Shown: positions 7,890 through 17,699 of the stretch, piece after piece
Layout of the letters: each line of letters starts with the position of its first letter
Numbering within the stretch: the stretch's first letter is position 1
Source of the DNA: Halomonas sp. SpR1
GTDB taxonomy: Bacteria > Pseudomonadota > Gammaproteobacteria > Pseudomonadales > Halomonadaceae
Reading direction: 5' to 3'
NCBI RefSeq assembly: GCF_031010175.1
Contig: NZ_JAUAMB010000014.1
Coordinates: 1-64,000, forward strand
Length of the DNA: 64,000 nucleotides
The notes under the pieces: generated by a model
Told to the model about the DNA's origin: nothing
The model's input: the letters and a program-made list of their open reading frames with translations, nothing else
The model's database searches: none
Translations under genes and position numbers: made by a program

Positions 7890-9236
7890 TTAAAGCACCA
7901 TGGCAGCAACCCAGCCGAACACAATCAGCGGGATGTTGTAGTGCAGGAAGGTAGGCACCACGCTATCCCAGATATGGTCATGCTGCCCATCGGCATTGAG
8001 GCCTGCGGTGGGGCCCAGGGTGGAGTCTGAAGCGGGTGAGCCAGCGTCGCCCAGGGCGGCGGCCGTGCCCACCAGTGCTACTGTCGCCATGGGTGAAAAG
8101 CCAAAGCTCAAAGCCAAAGGCACATAGAGCGAAGCAATAATGGGAATGGTCGAAAACGAAGAGCCAATGCCCATGGTGATAAACAGCCCTACCAGCAGCA
8201 TAATCAACGCGGCCAACCCTTTATTGTCACCGATAAGCTCGGCTGAACTCGCCACCAGCCCTTCCACCTCGCCACTGGCTTGCATCACACTGGCAAAACC
8301 TGCCGCAGAAATCATGATAAAACCGACCAGGGCCATCATACGCATCCCCTCGGTAAAGATACCGTCCTGCTCATGCCAGCGGAAAACGCCACTCATGGAG
8401 AGCAAGGCAAACCCGAAGATACCGCCCAGCACCATAGAGCCCGTCATTAGTTGCACGGTGACCGTACCTATTAGGGAAATAACCAACATGGCCTTTTGCC
8501 ATCCGGCAAGCGAAAGCGCAGCTTCCTGGGGTGATCTATCCCCATGGGCCAGCTCACGATCTTGGTAGTCACGTCCCTTGCGGTAACTCCAAAACACGGC
8601 CACCGCTAACCCTAGTGCCATTCCACCAATGGGAATCGCCATCGCCAGTGGCACCATTTGACGGGTCACTTCCAATCCCAGCGCCGCGCCGCTTTCGTTG
8701 AGGTTGGCGAGCAGTATGTCATTCAGGAATATCGCCCCAAACCCAACGGGCAGTAACATGTAAGGCGCCGTGATACCGAAGGTAATCACGCAAGCCACCA
8801 GTCGCCGGTCAAGCTTTAGATGATTCATCAGCTTTAACAGCGGCGGTACCAGCACTGGAATAAAAGCAATATGGACAGGAATCAGGTTCTGCGAGCTGAC
8901 CGCCGCGGCTAACAGCGCCGCCAGCAGTGTATAGGTGACCGTGCGGCGGCTACCCCCGGACTCGTCTAGCTGGAAGCGTCTAATGGCCCGGCTGGCCAGC
9001 AGCTCGGTGATACCAGAACGGGATAAAGCGACGGCAAAGGCGCCTAACACCGCATAAGAGAGCGCGATGGTGGCGCCATTGCCCAGCCCCTCATTAAAGG
9101 CGTCAAGGATCTCGCCAATAGGCATGCCCGCATACAACCCACCTACCAGTGTGGCGACGATAAGCGCAAACACGACTGAAACGCGCGCAAGACTCAAGCC
9201 GACCATCACCAGGATAGCCAGAACGATAGCATTCAT
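7890..9236 (-). CDS. YuiF/NhaC-type carrier, likely histidine uptake
   Basis: The 448-residue protein is almost entirely hydrophobic, with about 11-12 membrane segments. It resembles the Na+/H+ antiporter-annotated YuiF family (COG2056), predicted to transport histidine. It shows family features such as a glycine/serine-rich re-entrant-like region (GTAAALGDAGSPASDSTLGPTAGLNADGQ is the conserved C-terminal stretch, about 394-420) and an NLIPVHIAFIP motif near 117. It is the last gene of the minus-strand hut operon, 92 bases after hutH, which supports a role in bringing histidine or urocanate into the cell. Transport of other amino acids or pure cation/proton exchange cannot be excluded. Confidence 0.82.
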   Translation of the reverse strand: MNAIVLAILVMVGLSLARVSVVFALIVATLVGGLYAGMPIGEILDAFNEGLGNGATIALSYAVLGAFAVALSRSGITELLASRAIRRFQLDESGGSRRTVTYTLLAALLAAAVSSQNLIPVHIAFIPVLVPPLLKLMNHLKLDRRLVACVITFGITAPYMLLPVGFGAIFLNDILLANLNESGAALGLEVTRQMVPLAMAIPIGGMALGLAVAVFWSYRKGRDYQDRELAHGDRSPQEAALSLAGWQKAMLVISLIGTVTVQLMTGSMVLGGIFGFALLSMSGVFRWHEQDGIFTEGMRMMALVGFIMISAAGFASVMQASGEVEGLVASSAELIGDNKGLAALIMLLVGLFITMGIGSSFSTIPIIASLYVPLALSFGFSPMATVALVGTAAALGDAGSPASDSTLGPTAGLNADGQHDHIWDSVVPTFLHYNIPLIVFGWVAAMVL

Positions 9237-9328
9237 GAAAAGCCTACTTTGTTGTTAGATGGTAAATAGTGCGTTCCCTATGGCCTTGGGTCGTCCCAGC
9301 CTAGCGCCATAGGGAAGCATGAAACGCC

Positions 9329-10864
9329 TTAATGCTGGCTTGGCAGCGTATGCGGGTGAGCCAGCGGGGTTAGCGTACGCTCGCGTATCAGGTCGCTAGC
9401 GGCTTCGATATCCGGCGCGAAGAAGCGATCCTGTGTGTAATGGGTGACTCGGGCACGTAGCAGTTGCCTGGCTTGCTCTAGCGGCTGGGTGGTGGTCAAA
9501 CCCTCGCGCATGTCCAACCCCTGGCACGCCCCTAACCATTCGATGGCCAAGATGCCGCACACGTTCTCGGCCATTTCCCACAACCGCTTACCGGCAGCCG
9601 GCGCCATGGAGACATGGTCTTCCTGGTTAGCCGAGGTAGGCAGGCTGTCGACACTATGGGGGTGCGCCAAGGCTTTATTTTCACTTGCCAGGGCGGCGGC
9701 GGTGACCTGGGCAATCATAAACCCGGAATTGACCCCGCCGTTCTCGACCAGAAATGGCGGTAGCTGGGACATGTGTTTATCCATCATCAAGGAGACACGA
9801 CGCTCGGCAAGAGAACCGATCTCGGCGATGGCTAACGCCAGGTTGTCAGCGGCCATGGCCACCGGTTCAGCATGAAAATTACCGCCGGAAATAATGTCAT
9901 CCTGTTCGGCAAATACCAGCGGGTTATCAGAGACCGCGTTGATTTCCACCGCCAGCACCTCGGCTGCCTGACGGATCTGCGTTAACACAGCGCCCATCAC
10001 CTGCGGCTGGCAGCGCAGTGAGTAGGGATCCTGGACTTTATCGCAGTTGGCATGGGAGTCGCCGACGGCACTGCTTTCACCGAGCAGATGGCGATAAGCG
10101 GCGGCCGCGTCAATTTGGCCACGCTGGCCACGCACCTCATGAATGCGGGCGTCGAAGGGTGAACGTGACCCCAGGGTGGCTTCTACGGTTAGCGAACCGC
10201 ATACCGTCGCCGCCGCAAACAAGTCTTCAGCATCGAAGAGCCCCCGCAAGGCATAGGCGGTGGATACCTGGGTGCCATTAAGCAGCGCCAGGCCCTCTTT
10301 GGGTGCCAGCGTGATGGGCGCCAGCCCAGCTATTTCCAACGCCTTTTCGGCGGAAATCCACTCCCCCTTATAGCGTGCTTTGCCCTCGCCCAGCAGCACA
10401 ACACTCATATGCGCCAGGGGCGCCAAGTCACCGGATGCCCCTACTGATCCTTTCAGAGGAATATGCGGATACACCTCGGCATTGATCAGTGCCACCAGGG
10501 CATCCAATACCTCACGGCGGATGCCGGAGAAGCCCCTCGCCAAGCTGTTGACCTTAAGCACCATAATCAAACGCACCAGGGCGTCGTCTATCGCTCTTCC
10601 TACGCCAGTGGCGTGAGAAAGCACCAGGGAGCTCTGTAGCGATTCAAGGTCTTCATTGGCGATACGGGTCTGGGCCAATAAGCCGAACCCCGTATTAATG
10701 CCGTAAACCGTGCGGTTCTCGCTGACGACCCGGTTAACGCAATCGACGCTTCGCTGGATATCCGCATTAGCGCTTTCCGGTAACGTAACAGGCACATGCG
10801 CTTGATGGATCTGGCGGGCCTGGGCAAGGGTCATTTTGCCAGGCTGAATTTCTAGATGTTTCAT
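9329..10864 (-). CDS. hutH: Histidine ammonia-lyase
   Basis: HutH removes ammonia from L-histidine to give urocanate, the first step of histidine degradation in the cytoplasm. At 511 residues it has the normal length. The [12 protein letters not shown] motif places Ala143-Ser144-Gly145, which cyclise to the MIO electrophile. The N-terminal YGINTGFG (54-61) and the [15 protein letters not shown] and DNPL segments are also typical. It lies after hutU and before the YuiF-type carrier, all on the minus strand. The 111-base gap to hutU holds a hairpin and three 15-bp repeats that may affect expression of this gene. Confidence 0.97.
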   Translation of the reverse strand: MKHLEIQPGKMTLAQARQIHQAHVPVTLPESANADIQRSVDCVNRVVSENRTVYGINTGFGLLAQTRIANEDLESLQSSLVLSHATGVGRAIDDALVRLIMVLKVNSLARGFSGIRREVLDALVALINAEVYPHIPLKGSVGASGDLAPLAHMSVVLLGEGKARYKGEWISAEKALEIAGLAPITLAPKEGLALLNGTQVSTAYALRGLFDAEDLFAAATVCGSLTVEATLGSRSPFDARIHEVRGQRGQIDAAAAYRHLLGESSAVGDSHANCDKVQDPYSLRCQPQVMGAVLTQIRQAAEVLAVEINAVSDNPLVFAEQDDIISGGNFHAEPVAMAADNLALAIAEIGSLAERRVSLMMDKHMSQLPPFLVENGGVNSGFMIAQVTAAALASENKALAHPHSVDSLPTSANQEDHVSMAPAAGKRLWEMAENVCGILAIEWLGACQGLDMREGLTTTQPLEQARQLLRARVTHYTQDRFFAPDIEAASDLIRERTLTPLAHPHTLPSQH

Positions 10865-10884
10865 TTGATCGCCTTTAGAAACAG

Positions 10885-10964
10885 GAAGGTGGTCACCCCA
10901 CCTTCTTCGTTGCCGTCTATTTTAGTTGTTACTGTTTTAGCTGTTACTATTTTAGATGTTGTAA
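10885..10964 (-). repeat. Hairpin plus three 15-bp tandem repeats between hutU and hutH
   Basis: GAAGGTGG (10885-10892) pairs with CCACCTTC (10898-10905) over a 5-base loop. Next to it, 10920-10964 holds three 15-bp units, TTTTAGTTGTTACTG, TTTTAGCTGTTACTA and a diverged TTTTAGATGTTGTAA. In the operon mRNA the repeats come first and the hairpin lies about 20 bases ahead of the hutH start. Confidence 0.6.
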
Positions 10965-10975
10965 GTGTGCGGGCT

Positions 10976-12655
10976 TTACGGATTAACCATCGGCAAATCA
11001 AGACCGTTTTCCTGGGCGCACTGCTTGGCGATGTCATAGCCTGCATCCGCATGGCGCATCACGCCGGTGCCCGGGTCGTTGCGCAGTACACGGCCTAGGC
11101 GGGTGTGGGCATCATCGCTGCCGTCACACACAATCACCACGCCAGAGTGCTGGGAATAACCCATACCTACCCCACCGCCATGGTGTAACGACACCCAAGT
11201 GGCACCGCCTGCGGTGTTGAGCAGCGCGTTGAGCAGTGGCCAGTCGGAGACAGCGTCAGAACCATCCATCATCGCCTCTGTTTCACGGTTGGGGCTGGCA
11301 ACGGATCCCGAATCAAGGTGGTCGCGGCCAATCACGATCGGTGCTTTTAATTCGCCACTCTTGACCATTTCGTTGAAGGCTTGCCCGAGGCGGGCACGAT
11401 CTTTAAGTCCCACCCAGCAAATGCGTGCTGGCAGCCCCTGGAAGCTGATGCGCTCGCGCGCCATGTCGAGCCAGTTATGCAAGTGCGGGTCGTCGGGAAT
11501 GAGCTCTTTGACCTTCTGGTCGGTCTTATAAATATCCTCGGGATCCCCCGAGAGCGCCACCCAGCGGAAGGGGCCAATGCCCTGGCAAAAGAGTGGACGG
11601 ATATAAGCTGGCACAAAGCCTGGAAAATCAAAGGCGTTGGCAACCCCCTCCTCCATTGCCATCTGGCGAATGTTATTGCCGTAATCAAAGGTGGGGACAC
11701 CCATCTTCTGGAAGTCGAGCATCGCTTGCACATGCACCGCCATCGATTGTTTGGCCGCCTTCACGGTGGTTTCAGGCTCGGACTTGCCGCGGGCCACGTA
11801 CTCCTCCCATGTCCAGCCAGAAGGCAGGTAGCCGTGTAACGGGTCGTGGGCGCTGGTCTGATCCGTGACCATATCCGGCTTGACGCCGCGCTTGATCAGC
11901 TCCGGCAGCACATCGGCGGCGTTACCGCACAGGCCGATAGAAATAGCCTTGCCTTCGGCGGTATAGCGTGCAATACGCGCCAGGGCGTCATCCAGGTTGT
12001 CAGCCTGCTCATCCAGGTAGCGGGTACGCAGGCGGAAGTCGAGGCTCGCCTGCCGACACTCAATATTCAGCGAGCAGGCACCGGCCAGCGTCGCCGCCAG
12101 CGGCTGGGCGCCGCCCATACCACCAAGCCCGGCGGTCAGAATCCAACGCCCCTTGAGTTCACCGTCGTAATGCTGACGACCCGCCTCAACAAAGGTTTCA
12201 TAGGTGCCTTGCACAATGCCCTGGGAGCCGATGTAGATCCAAGAACCCGCCGTCATCTGGCCGTACATCATCAGGCCTTTGCGATCTAGTTCGTTGAAGT
12301 GCTCCCAGTTAGCCCAGGCGGGTACCAGGTTGGAGTTGGCGATCAACACCCTGGGCGCATCTTTATGGGTTTCGAAGACACCAACGGGTTTACCCGACTG
12401 CACTAGCAGCGTCTGGGTATCTTCCAAGCGCTGCAGCGTTTCGACGATTTTGTCGTAGCACGCCCAGTCACGGGCAGCGCGACCGATGCCACCATAAACC
12501 ACTAAATCCTCGGGGCTTTCAGCCACATCCGGATGAAGGTTGTTCATCAGCATGCGAAGCGGCGCTTCGGTCAGCCAGCTTTTACAGTTGAGTTCAGTAC
12601 CGGTCGGCGCAATGATCTTACGTGAAGCATCGTGACGTTTATCGTTGGTTGGCAT
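10976..12655 (-). CDS. hutU: Urocanate hydratase
   Basis: HutU (urocanase) adds water to urocanate to give 4-imidazolone-5-propionate, using tightly bound NAD+ as an electrophile. The 559-residue length is usual. Recognisable segments include the N-terminal [18 protein letters not shown], the glycine-rich [12 protein letters not shown] (about 173-184), [13 protein letters not shown], the [14 protein letters not shown] motif, and the C-terminal [16 protein letters not shown] near 495-510. It is the third gene of the hut operon, 82 bases after hutG. Start codon: ATG of MPTNDKRHD. There is nothing unusual in the sequence. Confidence 0.97.
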   Translation of the reverse strand: MPTNDKRHDASRKIIAPTGTELNCKSWLTEAPLRMLMNNLHPDVAESPEDLVVYGGIGRAARDWACYDKIVETLQRLEDTQTLLVQSGKPVGVFETHKDAPRVLIANSNLVPAWANWEHFNELDRKGLMMYGQMTAGSWIYIGSQGIVQGTYETFVEAGRQHYDGELKGRWILTAGLGGMGGAQPLAATLAGACSLNIECRQASLDFRLRTRYLDEQADNLDDALARIARYTAEGKAISIGLCGNAADVLPELIKRGVKPDMVTDQTSAHDPLHGYLPSGWTWEEYVARGKSEPETTVKAAKQSMAVHVQAMLDFQKMGVPTFDYGNNIRQMAMEEGVANAFDFPGFVPAYIRPLFCQGIGPFRWVALSGDPEDIYKTDQKVKELIPDDPHLHNWLDMARERISFQGLPARICWVGLKDRARLGQAFNEMVKSGELKAPIVIGRDHLDSGSVASPNRETEAMMDGSDAVSDWPLLNALLNTAGGATWVSLHHGGGVGMGYSQHSGVVIVCDGSDDAHTRLGRVLRNDPGTGVMRHADAGYDIAKQCAQENGLDLPMVNP

Positions 12656-12737
12656 GGCGTCATTCCTTGTGTTTCTGTTCGTTATTCGTTGGTCTAGAGG
12701 TGTGCCCTGTCAGTCATCCAGGGCTAGCTTTCGAAAT

Positions 12738-13700
12738 TCAGTTATCTAAGGTCAGCAAATGCACGAGCCGCGCCGCCGCTCTGGCGGTACGGCCGTCGAT
12801 ATCCAGGCTGGGGTTAAGCTCTGCCAAGTCCGCGAGGCGCAGCTTGCCACTGTCACGCACCGCTTCAACAAGCGGCTCTATCAAGGCAAGCGAAACACCC
12901 CGGGCGGCGGGCGCACTCACGCCGGGGGCTTCGGCAGCAGGCAGCACATCCAAGTCGATGGTCAGGTAAAGGTGGTCGCATTTGGCGATGAAGCGCTGCA
13001 CGTCTCTGACGATAGAATCCAGGCGTAGCGCTTCGATCTCGCGATCTTCACGAATCAATGTTCCGAGCGCGTTGGCGCGCTTAAACAAGGCGCGCGTATT
13101 AGCAGCGCGGCTTACCCCCAGGCAGGCGTAACGAAACGACCAGCCGTGTTTTTGGCACTGATCGGCTATCTGAGAAAAAGGCGTGCCTGAGGAGCGAATA
13201 TGCGCTGGATCACGCAAATCAAAGTGAGCGTCCAGGTTGATGATGCCAATCCGCGGAGCAGACTCTTTTGAAGCTGACGCTTCTGGCATAGAAAACTGCG
13301 CCAGACCAAGCCAACTGGCGTAGGCCACTTCATGCCCGCCACCCAACACAATGGGCAGATGGCCAGCGGTTAATAATGCCGTCAGGCGATCAGCCAGCGC
13401 CTGTTGCGCTGCCTCTAACCCATCACCAACACAGCGCACATTGCCAGCATCGTAAGCAGGCGCAGTGCGATGCCAAGCCAACGGCGCCAGCGCACGGCGT
13501 AACGCATTCGGGCCTTCAGCAGCGCCGGTGCGGCCCTGATTACGCGCAACACCCGCATCACTTTCGAAGCCCAGCAGTGCACACCCCGGCGCGGCGTTGT
13601 TGGTTAACGGCTCAATACGCTGGTGCCAGCGGTCACTATCGGGCTCAGGATCAGTGCGCCCCTGCCAGAGCGACATATCAATAGACGTATTAGCGGCCAT
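12738..13700 (-). CDS. hutG: Formimidoylglutamase
   Basis: HutG hydrolyses N-formimidoyl-L-glutamate to glutamate and formamide. It is a member of the arginase/ureohydrolase superfamily with two Mn2+ ions. The 320-residue protein has the metal ligands in [20 protein letters not shown] and TIDLDVLP. Its start overlaps the 3' end of hutI by 11 bases, so the two are translationally coupled. The presence of this enzyme, with no hutF or formylglutamate amidohydrolase visible in the cluster, indicates the one-step branch that releases formamide. Confidence 0.94.
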   Translation of the reverse strand: MAANTSIDMSLWQGRTDPEPDSDRWHQRIEPLTNNAAPGCALLGFESDAGVARNQGRTGAAEGPNALRRALAPLAWHRTAPAYDAGNVRCVGDGLEAAQQALADRLTALLTAGHLPIVLGGGHEVAYASWLGLAQFSMPEASASKESAPRIGIINLDAHFDLRDPAHIRSSGTPFSQIADQCQKHGWSFRYACLGVSRAANTRALFKRANALGTLIREDREIEALRLDSIVRDVQRFIAKCDHLYLTIDLDVLPAAEAPGVSAPAARGVSLALIEPLVEAVRDSGKLRLADLAELNPSLDIDGRTARAAARLVHLLTLDN

Positions 13701-14904
13701 GGGTTAACTCCCCCTGATAGACGCGCTGCCTTAGTCGGCCTGGCTGCACCGCGTAGGCCAGTTCAGCGGGTGTCTCAATATCCCAGATGCACAGGTCAGC
13801 CACCGCGCCTTCGTGAAGCTGTCCCTCTCCTTTCAACCCTAGCGCGGCAGCCCCATTGGCGGTCATGCCTGCCAACGCTTCCTGGGGCGTCATGCGAAAC
13901 AGCGTGCAGGCCAGGTTGAGCATTAACGTGGGCATAAATATTGGTGAGCTGCCAGGGTTGGCATCGGTCGCTACCGCCATGGGCACGCCCGCGTCGCGCA
14001 GCCCTGCAATAGGCGGCTGCTGGGTTTCACGCAGGGTGTGGAAAGCACCGGGGAGAATGACGGCCACGCTGCCTGCTTCGCGCATGGCAGCAATACCGGC
14101 GTCATCAAGATACTCAATATGGTCAGCAGACAGTGCACCGTGGCGGGCAGCCATCGCAGCGCCCCCCAGGTTCGAGAGTTGCTCGGCATGCGCTTTGATG
14201 GGTAAGCCATGAGCCTGCGCTGCTTTAAAAACTCGCTCACATTGCGCTACCGAAAAGGCGATCTTTTCACAAAAGACATCGACGGCATCGGCCAACCCTT
14301 CCGCCGCTGCGGCAGGAATCATTTCATTGCAGACCAAATCGATATAGCCGTCGCTATCGTTCTCATACTCCGGCGGTAAGGCATGGGCGCCTAACAGGGT
14401 CGTCAAAATCCGCACTGGAAACGCTTCACCTAAGCGCCGAGCGACCCGCAGCATCTTCAGTTCATTAGCCACGTCCAAGCCATAGCCCGACTTGATCTCG
14501 ACCGTGGTAACGCCATCCTTAATCAGCGCTTCAAGACGTGGCAAGGCGGCATTGAAGAGCGCCTGTTCACTCGCTTCCCGGGTCGCAAAAACGGTACTCA
14601 GAATGCCTCCGCCACGCCGCGCAATCTCTTCATAACTGGCGCCTTCCAAACGCGCCTCGAACTCATCAGCGCGTGCGCCGCCAAAAACCAGATGCGTATG
14701 GCAATCCACCAGACCGGGCGTCATGACGACGCCCCGCCCCATATCTTGGCAACCCTCAGCCTGTGACTCATCGAAGCCATCCATGGGCGTCATGGTGACA
14801 ACACGCTCATCTTGAGTAATGACGGCCATGGGCTCCGGCAACGTTTTCAGCCCATCGAAGACACTGATATCGCGCCAGATATAGCGCCGTTTGTTATTAG
14901 CCAT
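13690..14904 (-). CDS. hutI: Imidazolonepropionase
   Basis: HutI opens the ring of 4-imidazolone-5-propionate to formimidoylglutamate and is a zinc-dependent amidohydrolase. The start is set at 14904 (MANNKRRYI) because AGGAG precedes it; a longer frame would begin inside the HutC operator. The 404-residue product has the metal motif [20 protein letters not shown], then KAHAEQL and [12 protein letters not shown]. It is the first gene of the minus-strand hut operon, overlaps hutG, and lies about 310 bases from the divergent yjiH. The TGTATATACA palindrome 26 bases upstream implies control by HutC with urocanate as inducer. Confidence 0.95.
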   Translation of the reverse strand: MANNKRRYIWRDISVFDGLKTLPEPMAVITQDERVVTMTPMDGFDESQAEGCQDMGRGVVMTPGLVDCHTHLVFGGARADEFEARLEGASYEEIARRGGGILSTVFATREASEQALFNAALPRLEALIKDGVTTVEIKSGYGLDVANELKMLRVARRLGEAFPVRILTTLLGAHALPPEYENDSDGYIDLVCNEMIPAAAAEGLADAVDVFCEKIAFSVAQCERVFKAAQAHGLPIKAHAEQLSNLGGAAMAARHGALSADHIEYLDDAGIAAMREAGSVAVILPGAFHTLRETQQPPIAGLRDAGVPMAVATDANPGSSPIFMPTLMLNLACTLFRMTPQEALAGMTANGAAALGLKGEGQLHEGAVADLCIWDIETPAELAYAVQPGRLRQRVYQGELTHGR

Positions 14905-14929
14905 GGAGGTCTCCTTGGAGCAAACATAA

Positions 14930-14939
14930 TGTATATACA
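14930..14939. promoter_or_regulatory. Probable HutC operator upstream of hutI
   Basis: TGTATATACA is a perfect 10-bp palindrome (within TAATGTATATACAATTA) located 26 bases before the hutI start. It is the same core as at 15153-15162 and matches the TGTATATACA-type operators known for HutC. Position and repetition support repression of the hut operon. Confidence 0.75.
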
Positions 14940-15152
14940 ATTAAGCCCATACCGGTTTCCTTCGTCAAGCCGTGAACTAAGCAAACAGGCACTAAGAAAT
15001 GTCTAAAAAAACACCGAAAAGTGGTTAAAAACCATAAATAACAATTAATTATGTTAATAACTCATCAAACAAAAGATCATATAACACCCACCCTACTAGA
15101 CTAATGTCTACTGCTAGGTGCTATGCGCAAAAGCTGTATGGGGTTAGCTTAT

Positions 15153-15162
15153 TGTATATACA
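15153..15162. promoter_or_regulatory. Probable HutC operator upstream of yjiH
   Basis: A second TGTATATACA palindrome (within TATTGTATATACATAAAA), 53 bases before the yjiH start. It lies in the same divergent intergenic region as the hutI operator, 223 bases apart centre to centre. HutC could therefore control both directions. Confidence 0.75.
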
Positions 15163-15214
15163 TAAAACAAACCCAAGTCATCAGAACGATAACCACACAA
15201 TTAGAGGCCTCGCC

Positions 15215-16537
15215 ATGCACCCCATAGACCCGCCCACCAAGCAGCGAGCTAGCGCTGCCACTATCTTTAAACTGTTTGTGCCTAGCGCTCTGGGCATCCT
15301 GATCTTTTTTGTTCCCATTGAGCTAGGCGGGCGAAGCACTATCCTGCTTGACCATATGGTTACAGGACTGCGCTCATTGATGGGCGAATACAGCGGCATC
15401 TATGCGTTAGTTATGATCGTGGCGGGCGCCGCCTACCCCCTGCTTAAAGGCTATTGGCGGCGAACAGTGACCGAAAGCATTTTCACGGTGCTGAAAATCA
15501 TGGGGGTCGTTGTCGCCGTAATGGCGTTAACGGGTTGGGGCCCAGCGTTTCTGCACGAACCGGACATGCTGCCCTTCCTGTTCGAGAAACTGGTGATACC
15601 GGTAGGTTTAATCGTACCGATTGGTGCCATTTTCCTGGCACTGTTGATCAGCTATGGGTTGCTGGAGTTGATTGGCGTACTGGTTCAGCCGGTAATGCGG
15701 CCTATCTGGCGTACCCCTGGGCGCTCGGCAATCGATGCCGTTGCTTCTTTTGTGGGTAGTTACTCGATCGGGCTATTGATTACCAATCGAGTTTATCAAG
15801 CGGGACAGTATTCAGCGCGGGAAGCCGCCATCATTGCCACCGGTTTTTCCACGGTGTCGGCAACGTTCATGATCATCGTGGCGCGTACGCTGGATCTGAT
15901 GAGCATCTGGAATTGGTACTTCTGGCTCACCCTGGTGATTACGTTCATCGTCACGGCCATCACGGTTCGGCTGCCGCCTCTGGCAAGCATGGATGACCAG
16001 AAGCGTGACGGAGAACCGGAGGCAATCGCGGGGAAACGCTTGAGCACCGCCTGGCAAGCAGGAACGGAGGTTGCCGCCAACGCGCCCAGCCTTCATCGCA
16101 GCGTAGCGCTCAACTTTAAAGAAGGGTTGATAATGGCCATCAGCATCCTGCCGTCGATCATGTCGGTAGGTTTAATCGGGCTACTCATTGCCAAGTACAC
16201 GCCGTTATTTGAGTGGTTGGGGTGGCTGTTTTATCCCTTTGTCGCCATTTGGGGGCTAGACGACGCCGCGGCGCTGGCCCAGGCATCTGCTTCTGGGCTT
16301 GCGGAAATGTTCTTACCGGCTCTACTGATGGCCGAGGCCGAATTCGTCGCCCGTTTCGCTGCAGGCGTGGTGTCAGTCTCCGCCGTACTGTTCTTCTCTG
16401 CGTCGATCCCCTGCATTCTCTCTACCACTATTCCGCTTTCGGTAGGCCGCATGCTAATCGTGTGGTTCATCCGCGTTGCCTTAAGCTTGCTACTTGCGGT
16501 GCCCGCGGGCTACCTGGTTCAGTCACTGATTGGTTGA
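15215..16537 (+). CDS. YjiH-family membrane protein, hut-linked transporter
   Basis: The 440-residue protein resembles YjiH, an integral membrane family with nucleoside-recognition (Gate) domains. It has about 10 hydrophobic segments and the family stretch FVGSYSIGLLITNRVYQAGQYSAREAAII. The start at 15215 (MHPIDPPTK) follows GAGG; a longer frame from 15104 would cover the HutC operator and is unlikely. It is transcribed away from hutI and shares the HutC-controlled intergenic region, so it probably serves in uptake or export connected with histidine. Its substrate is not known to me. Confidence 0.85.
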   Translation: MHPIDPPTKQRASAATIFKLFVPSALGILIFFVPIELGGRSTILLDHMVTGLRSLMGEYSGIYALVMIVAGAAYPLLKGYWRRTVTESIFTVLKIMGVVVAVMALTGWGPAFLHEPDMLPFLFEKLVIPVGLIVPIGAIFLALLISYGLLELIGVLVQPVMRPIWRTPGRSAIDAVASFVGSYSIGLLITNRVYQAGQYSAREAAIIATGFSTVSATFMIIVARTLDLMSIWNWYFWLTLVITFIVTAITVRLPPLASMDDQKRDGEPEAIAGKRLSTAWQAGTEVAANAPSLHRSVALNFKEGLIMAISILPSIMSVGLIGLLIAKYTPLFEWLGWLFYPFVAIWGLDDAAALAQASASGLAEMFLPALLMAEAEFVARFAAGVVSVSAVLFFSASIPCILSTTIPLSVGRMLIVWFIRVALSLLLAVPAGYLVQSLIG

Positions 16538-16560
16538 ATACCCGCATTAACGACCAATCA

Positions 16561-16594
16561 CGAGGTCGAAGGAACCGACCTCGCTGGGTTTTTC
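16561..16594 (+). terminator. Rho-independent terminator after yjiH
   Basis: CGAGGTCG (16561-16568) pairs with CGACCTCG (16576-16583) over a 7-base loop, followed by CTGGGTTTTTC. It separates the convergent yjiH and hutC genes. Confidence 0.8.
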
Positions 16595-16614
16595 GCTGGG
16601 TTCTTAACATCGAT

Positions 16615-17328
16615 TTAAGCGGTTTTTCGTTGCAGGGAGGAACGTAACTTATAGCGATCGCCAGGGTGAATCAGGCGCGCATAGCTAATCAAATGCTCAT
16701 CAGACCAGGTACGCCGCACCATGCTCAAACAGGGCGTCTGGGTATCAATACTTAGCCATTTTGCCGTTTGCTCATCCACGAGCACCGCTTCAACGATGTG
16801 CTCCATATCCGTCATGGGGCAGGCGGCGACCAGCACCTCATTCGGCGTATGGCGTGAAAAATCGGTGTCCAGATAATCAGGCACCCAGCGCGGGTTAACG
16901 TAGCGGTTCTCAAGCTGAATCGGAATGTCATTCTCATGGTGCACCAAGAGGGTATGAAACACCCGACTCCCAAGCCGCACGCCTAACCGCAGCGCAACTT
17001 CATCATCGGCCTCAATCGCCTCTTGGGTGATCACCTTATTGCTGTAACGATGCCCACGCGAAAGCACTTCTTCGGCAATGTTGTATACCTCCACCAGAGA
17101 GGACTCAACCTTACGGTCGGTAACGAAGGTGCCGACTCCGGATTGACGCACGAGGTACCCTTGCTGCACCAAATCTCTAATGGCTTTATTGGCCGTCATC
17201 CGGCTCACGCCAAAGTCTTTCGCCAGCCGCTCTTCCGTAGGTATCTGATGATTCAGTTGCCAATCACCGCACTGAATCTTATCCAGCAGATGTTGACGGA
17301 TCTGCTGGTAGAGAGGAGGACGCGTCAT
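16615..17328 (-). CDS. hutC: Histidine utilisation repressor
   Basis: HutC is a GntR-family repressor released by urocanate. The 237-residue product has an N-terminal winged HTH (about 5-70; PTEERLAKDFGVSRMTANKAI is the recognition region) and a C-terminal UTRA effector domain (about 95-230). It is convergent with yjiH across the 16561-16594 terminator. A degenerate operator (TGTCTATACA) lies 27 bases ahead of its start, suggesting autoregulation. The TGTATATACA sites at hutI and yjiH are the expected targets. Confidence 0.93.
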   Translation of the reverse strand: MTRPPLYQQIRQHLLDKIQCGDWQLNHQIPTEERLAKDFGVSRMTANKAIRDLVQQGYLVRQSGVGTFVTDRKVESSLVEVYNIAEEVLSRGHRYSNKVITQEAIEADDEVALRLGVRLGSRVFHTLLVHHENDIPIQLENRYVNPRWVPDYLDTDFSRHTPNEVLVAACPMTDMEHIVEAVLVDEQTAKWLSIDTQTPCLSMVRRTWSDEHLISYARLIHPGDRYKLRSSLQRKTA

Positions 17329-17354
17329 GAAGCTCCTTTTCGATTAAGACCGTT

Positions 17355-17364
17355 TGTCTATACA
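17355..17364. promoter_or_regulatory. Degenerate HutC operator upstream of hutC
   Basis: TGTCTATACA differs from the TGTATATACA core at one position and lies 27 bases before the hutC start. It probably mediates weaker autoregulation. Confidence 0.5.
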
Positions 17365-17552
17365 GATATCATACATCTTACTAGCCTTGGTTTCTGGATT
17401 CATAGAATAACCGCAGCACTCTGGATAATGGGTCGGAATTTGCCGAGCACAGGAAAGACCTATTTTTGCGACCCGCACCGCTCATGCCAGCGTGCGCCAA
17501 TGAAAACACCACTGGTCTGATTTAGCGGTTTTTTTATGCCACAGTGACAATA

Positions 17553-17699
17553 TTAGGCATACCACAGCTTGAAATCCCCGCCACCCGAGGGCTCGAGTTC
17601 AAATGCTGGAGCTTTTCCATATCGCCAGGGTTGGTTGTCCGTGGTCGAGAAACCACTTACGTAAGGCTTTTTTAGGTTGTCGGCAATCTCATTACACAT
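17553..17699 (-). CDS. Small 48-residue ORF or gene tail beside a repeat array
   Basis: A reading frame MCNEIADNLKKPY...FKLWYA starts at an ATG preceded by GGAGG at 5 bases, an excellent ribosome-binding site. The composition is protein-like, with SGFSTTDNQPWRYGKAP in the middle. I do not recognise it. The ribosome-binding site lies at the very edge of repeat array 2. It is therefore either a genuine small protein or the end of a longer gene replaced by the array. No clear promoter is visible. Confidence 0.35.
   Translation of the reverse strand: MCNEIADNLKKPYVSGFSTTDNQPWRYGKAPAFELEPSGGGDFKLWYA

Noticed and set aside
9740-9775. ops-like GGCGGTAGCTGG on the plus strand, and GGCGGTAGCGAC on the minus strand near 13970
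   Set aside because: Both lie inside coding sequence (hutH and hutI) and are not ahead of a surface-polysaccharide operon. They are chance matches to the RfaH pause element.
15104-15214. N-terminal extension of the YjiH-type protein
   Set aside because: It would begin before the HutC operator and promoter; the ATG at 15215 has a ribosome-binding site and fits the family start.
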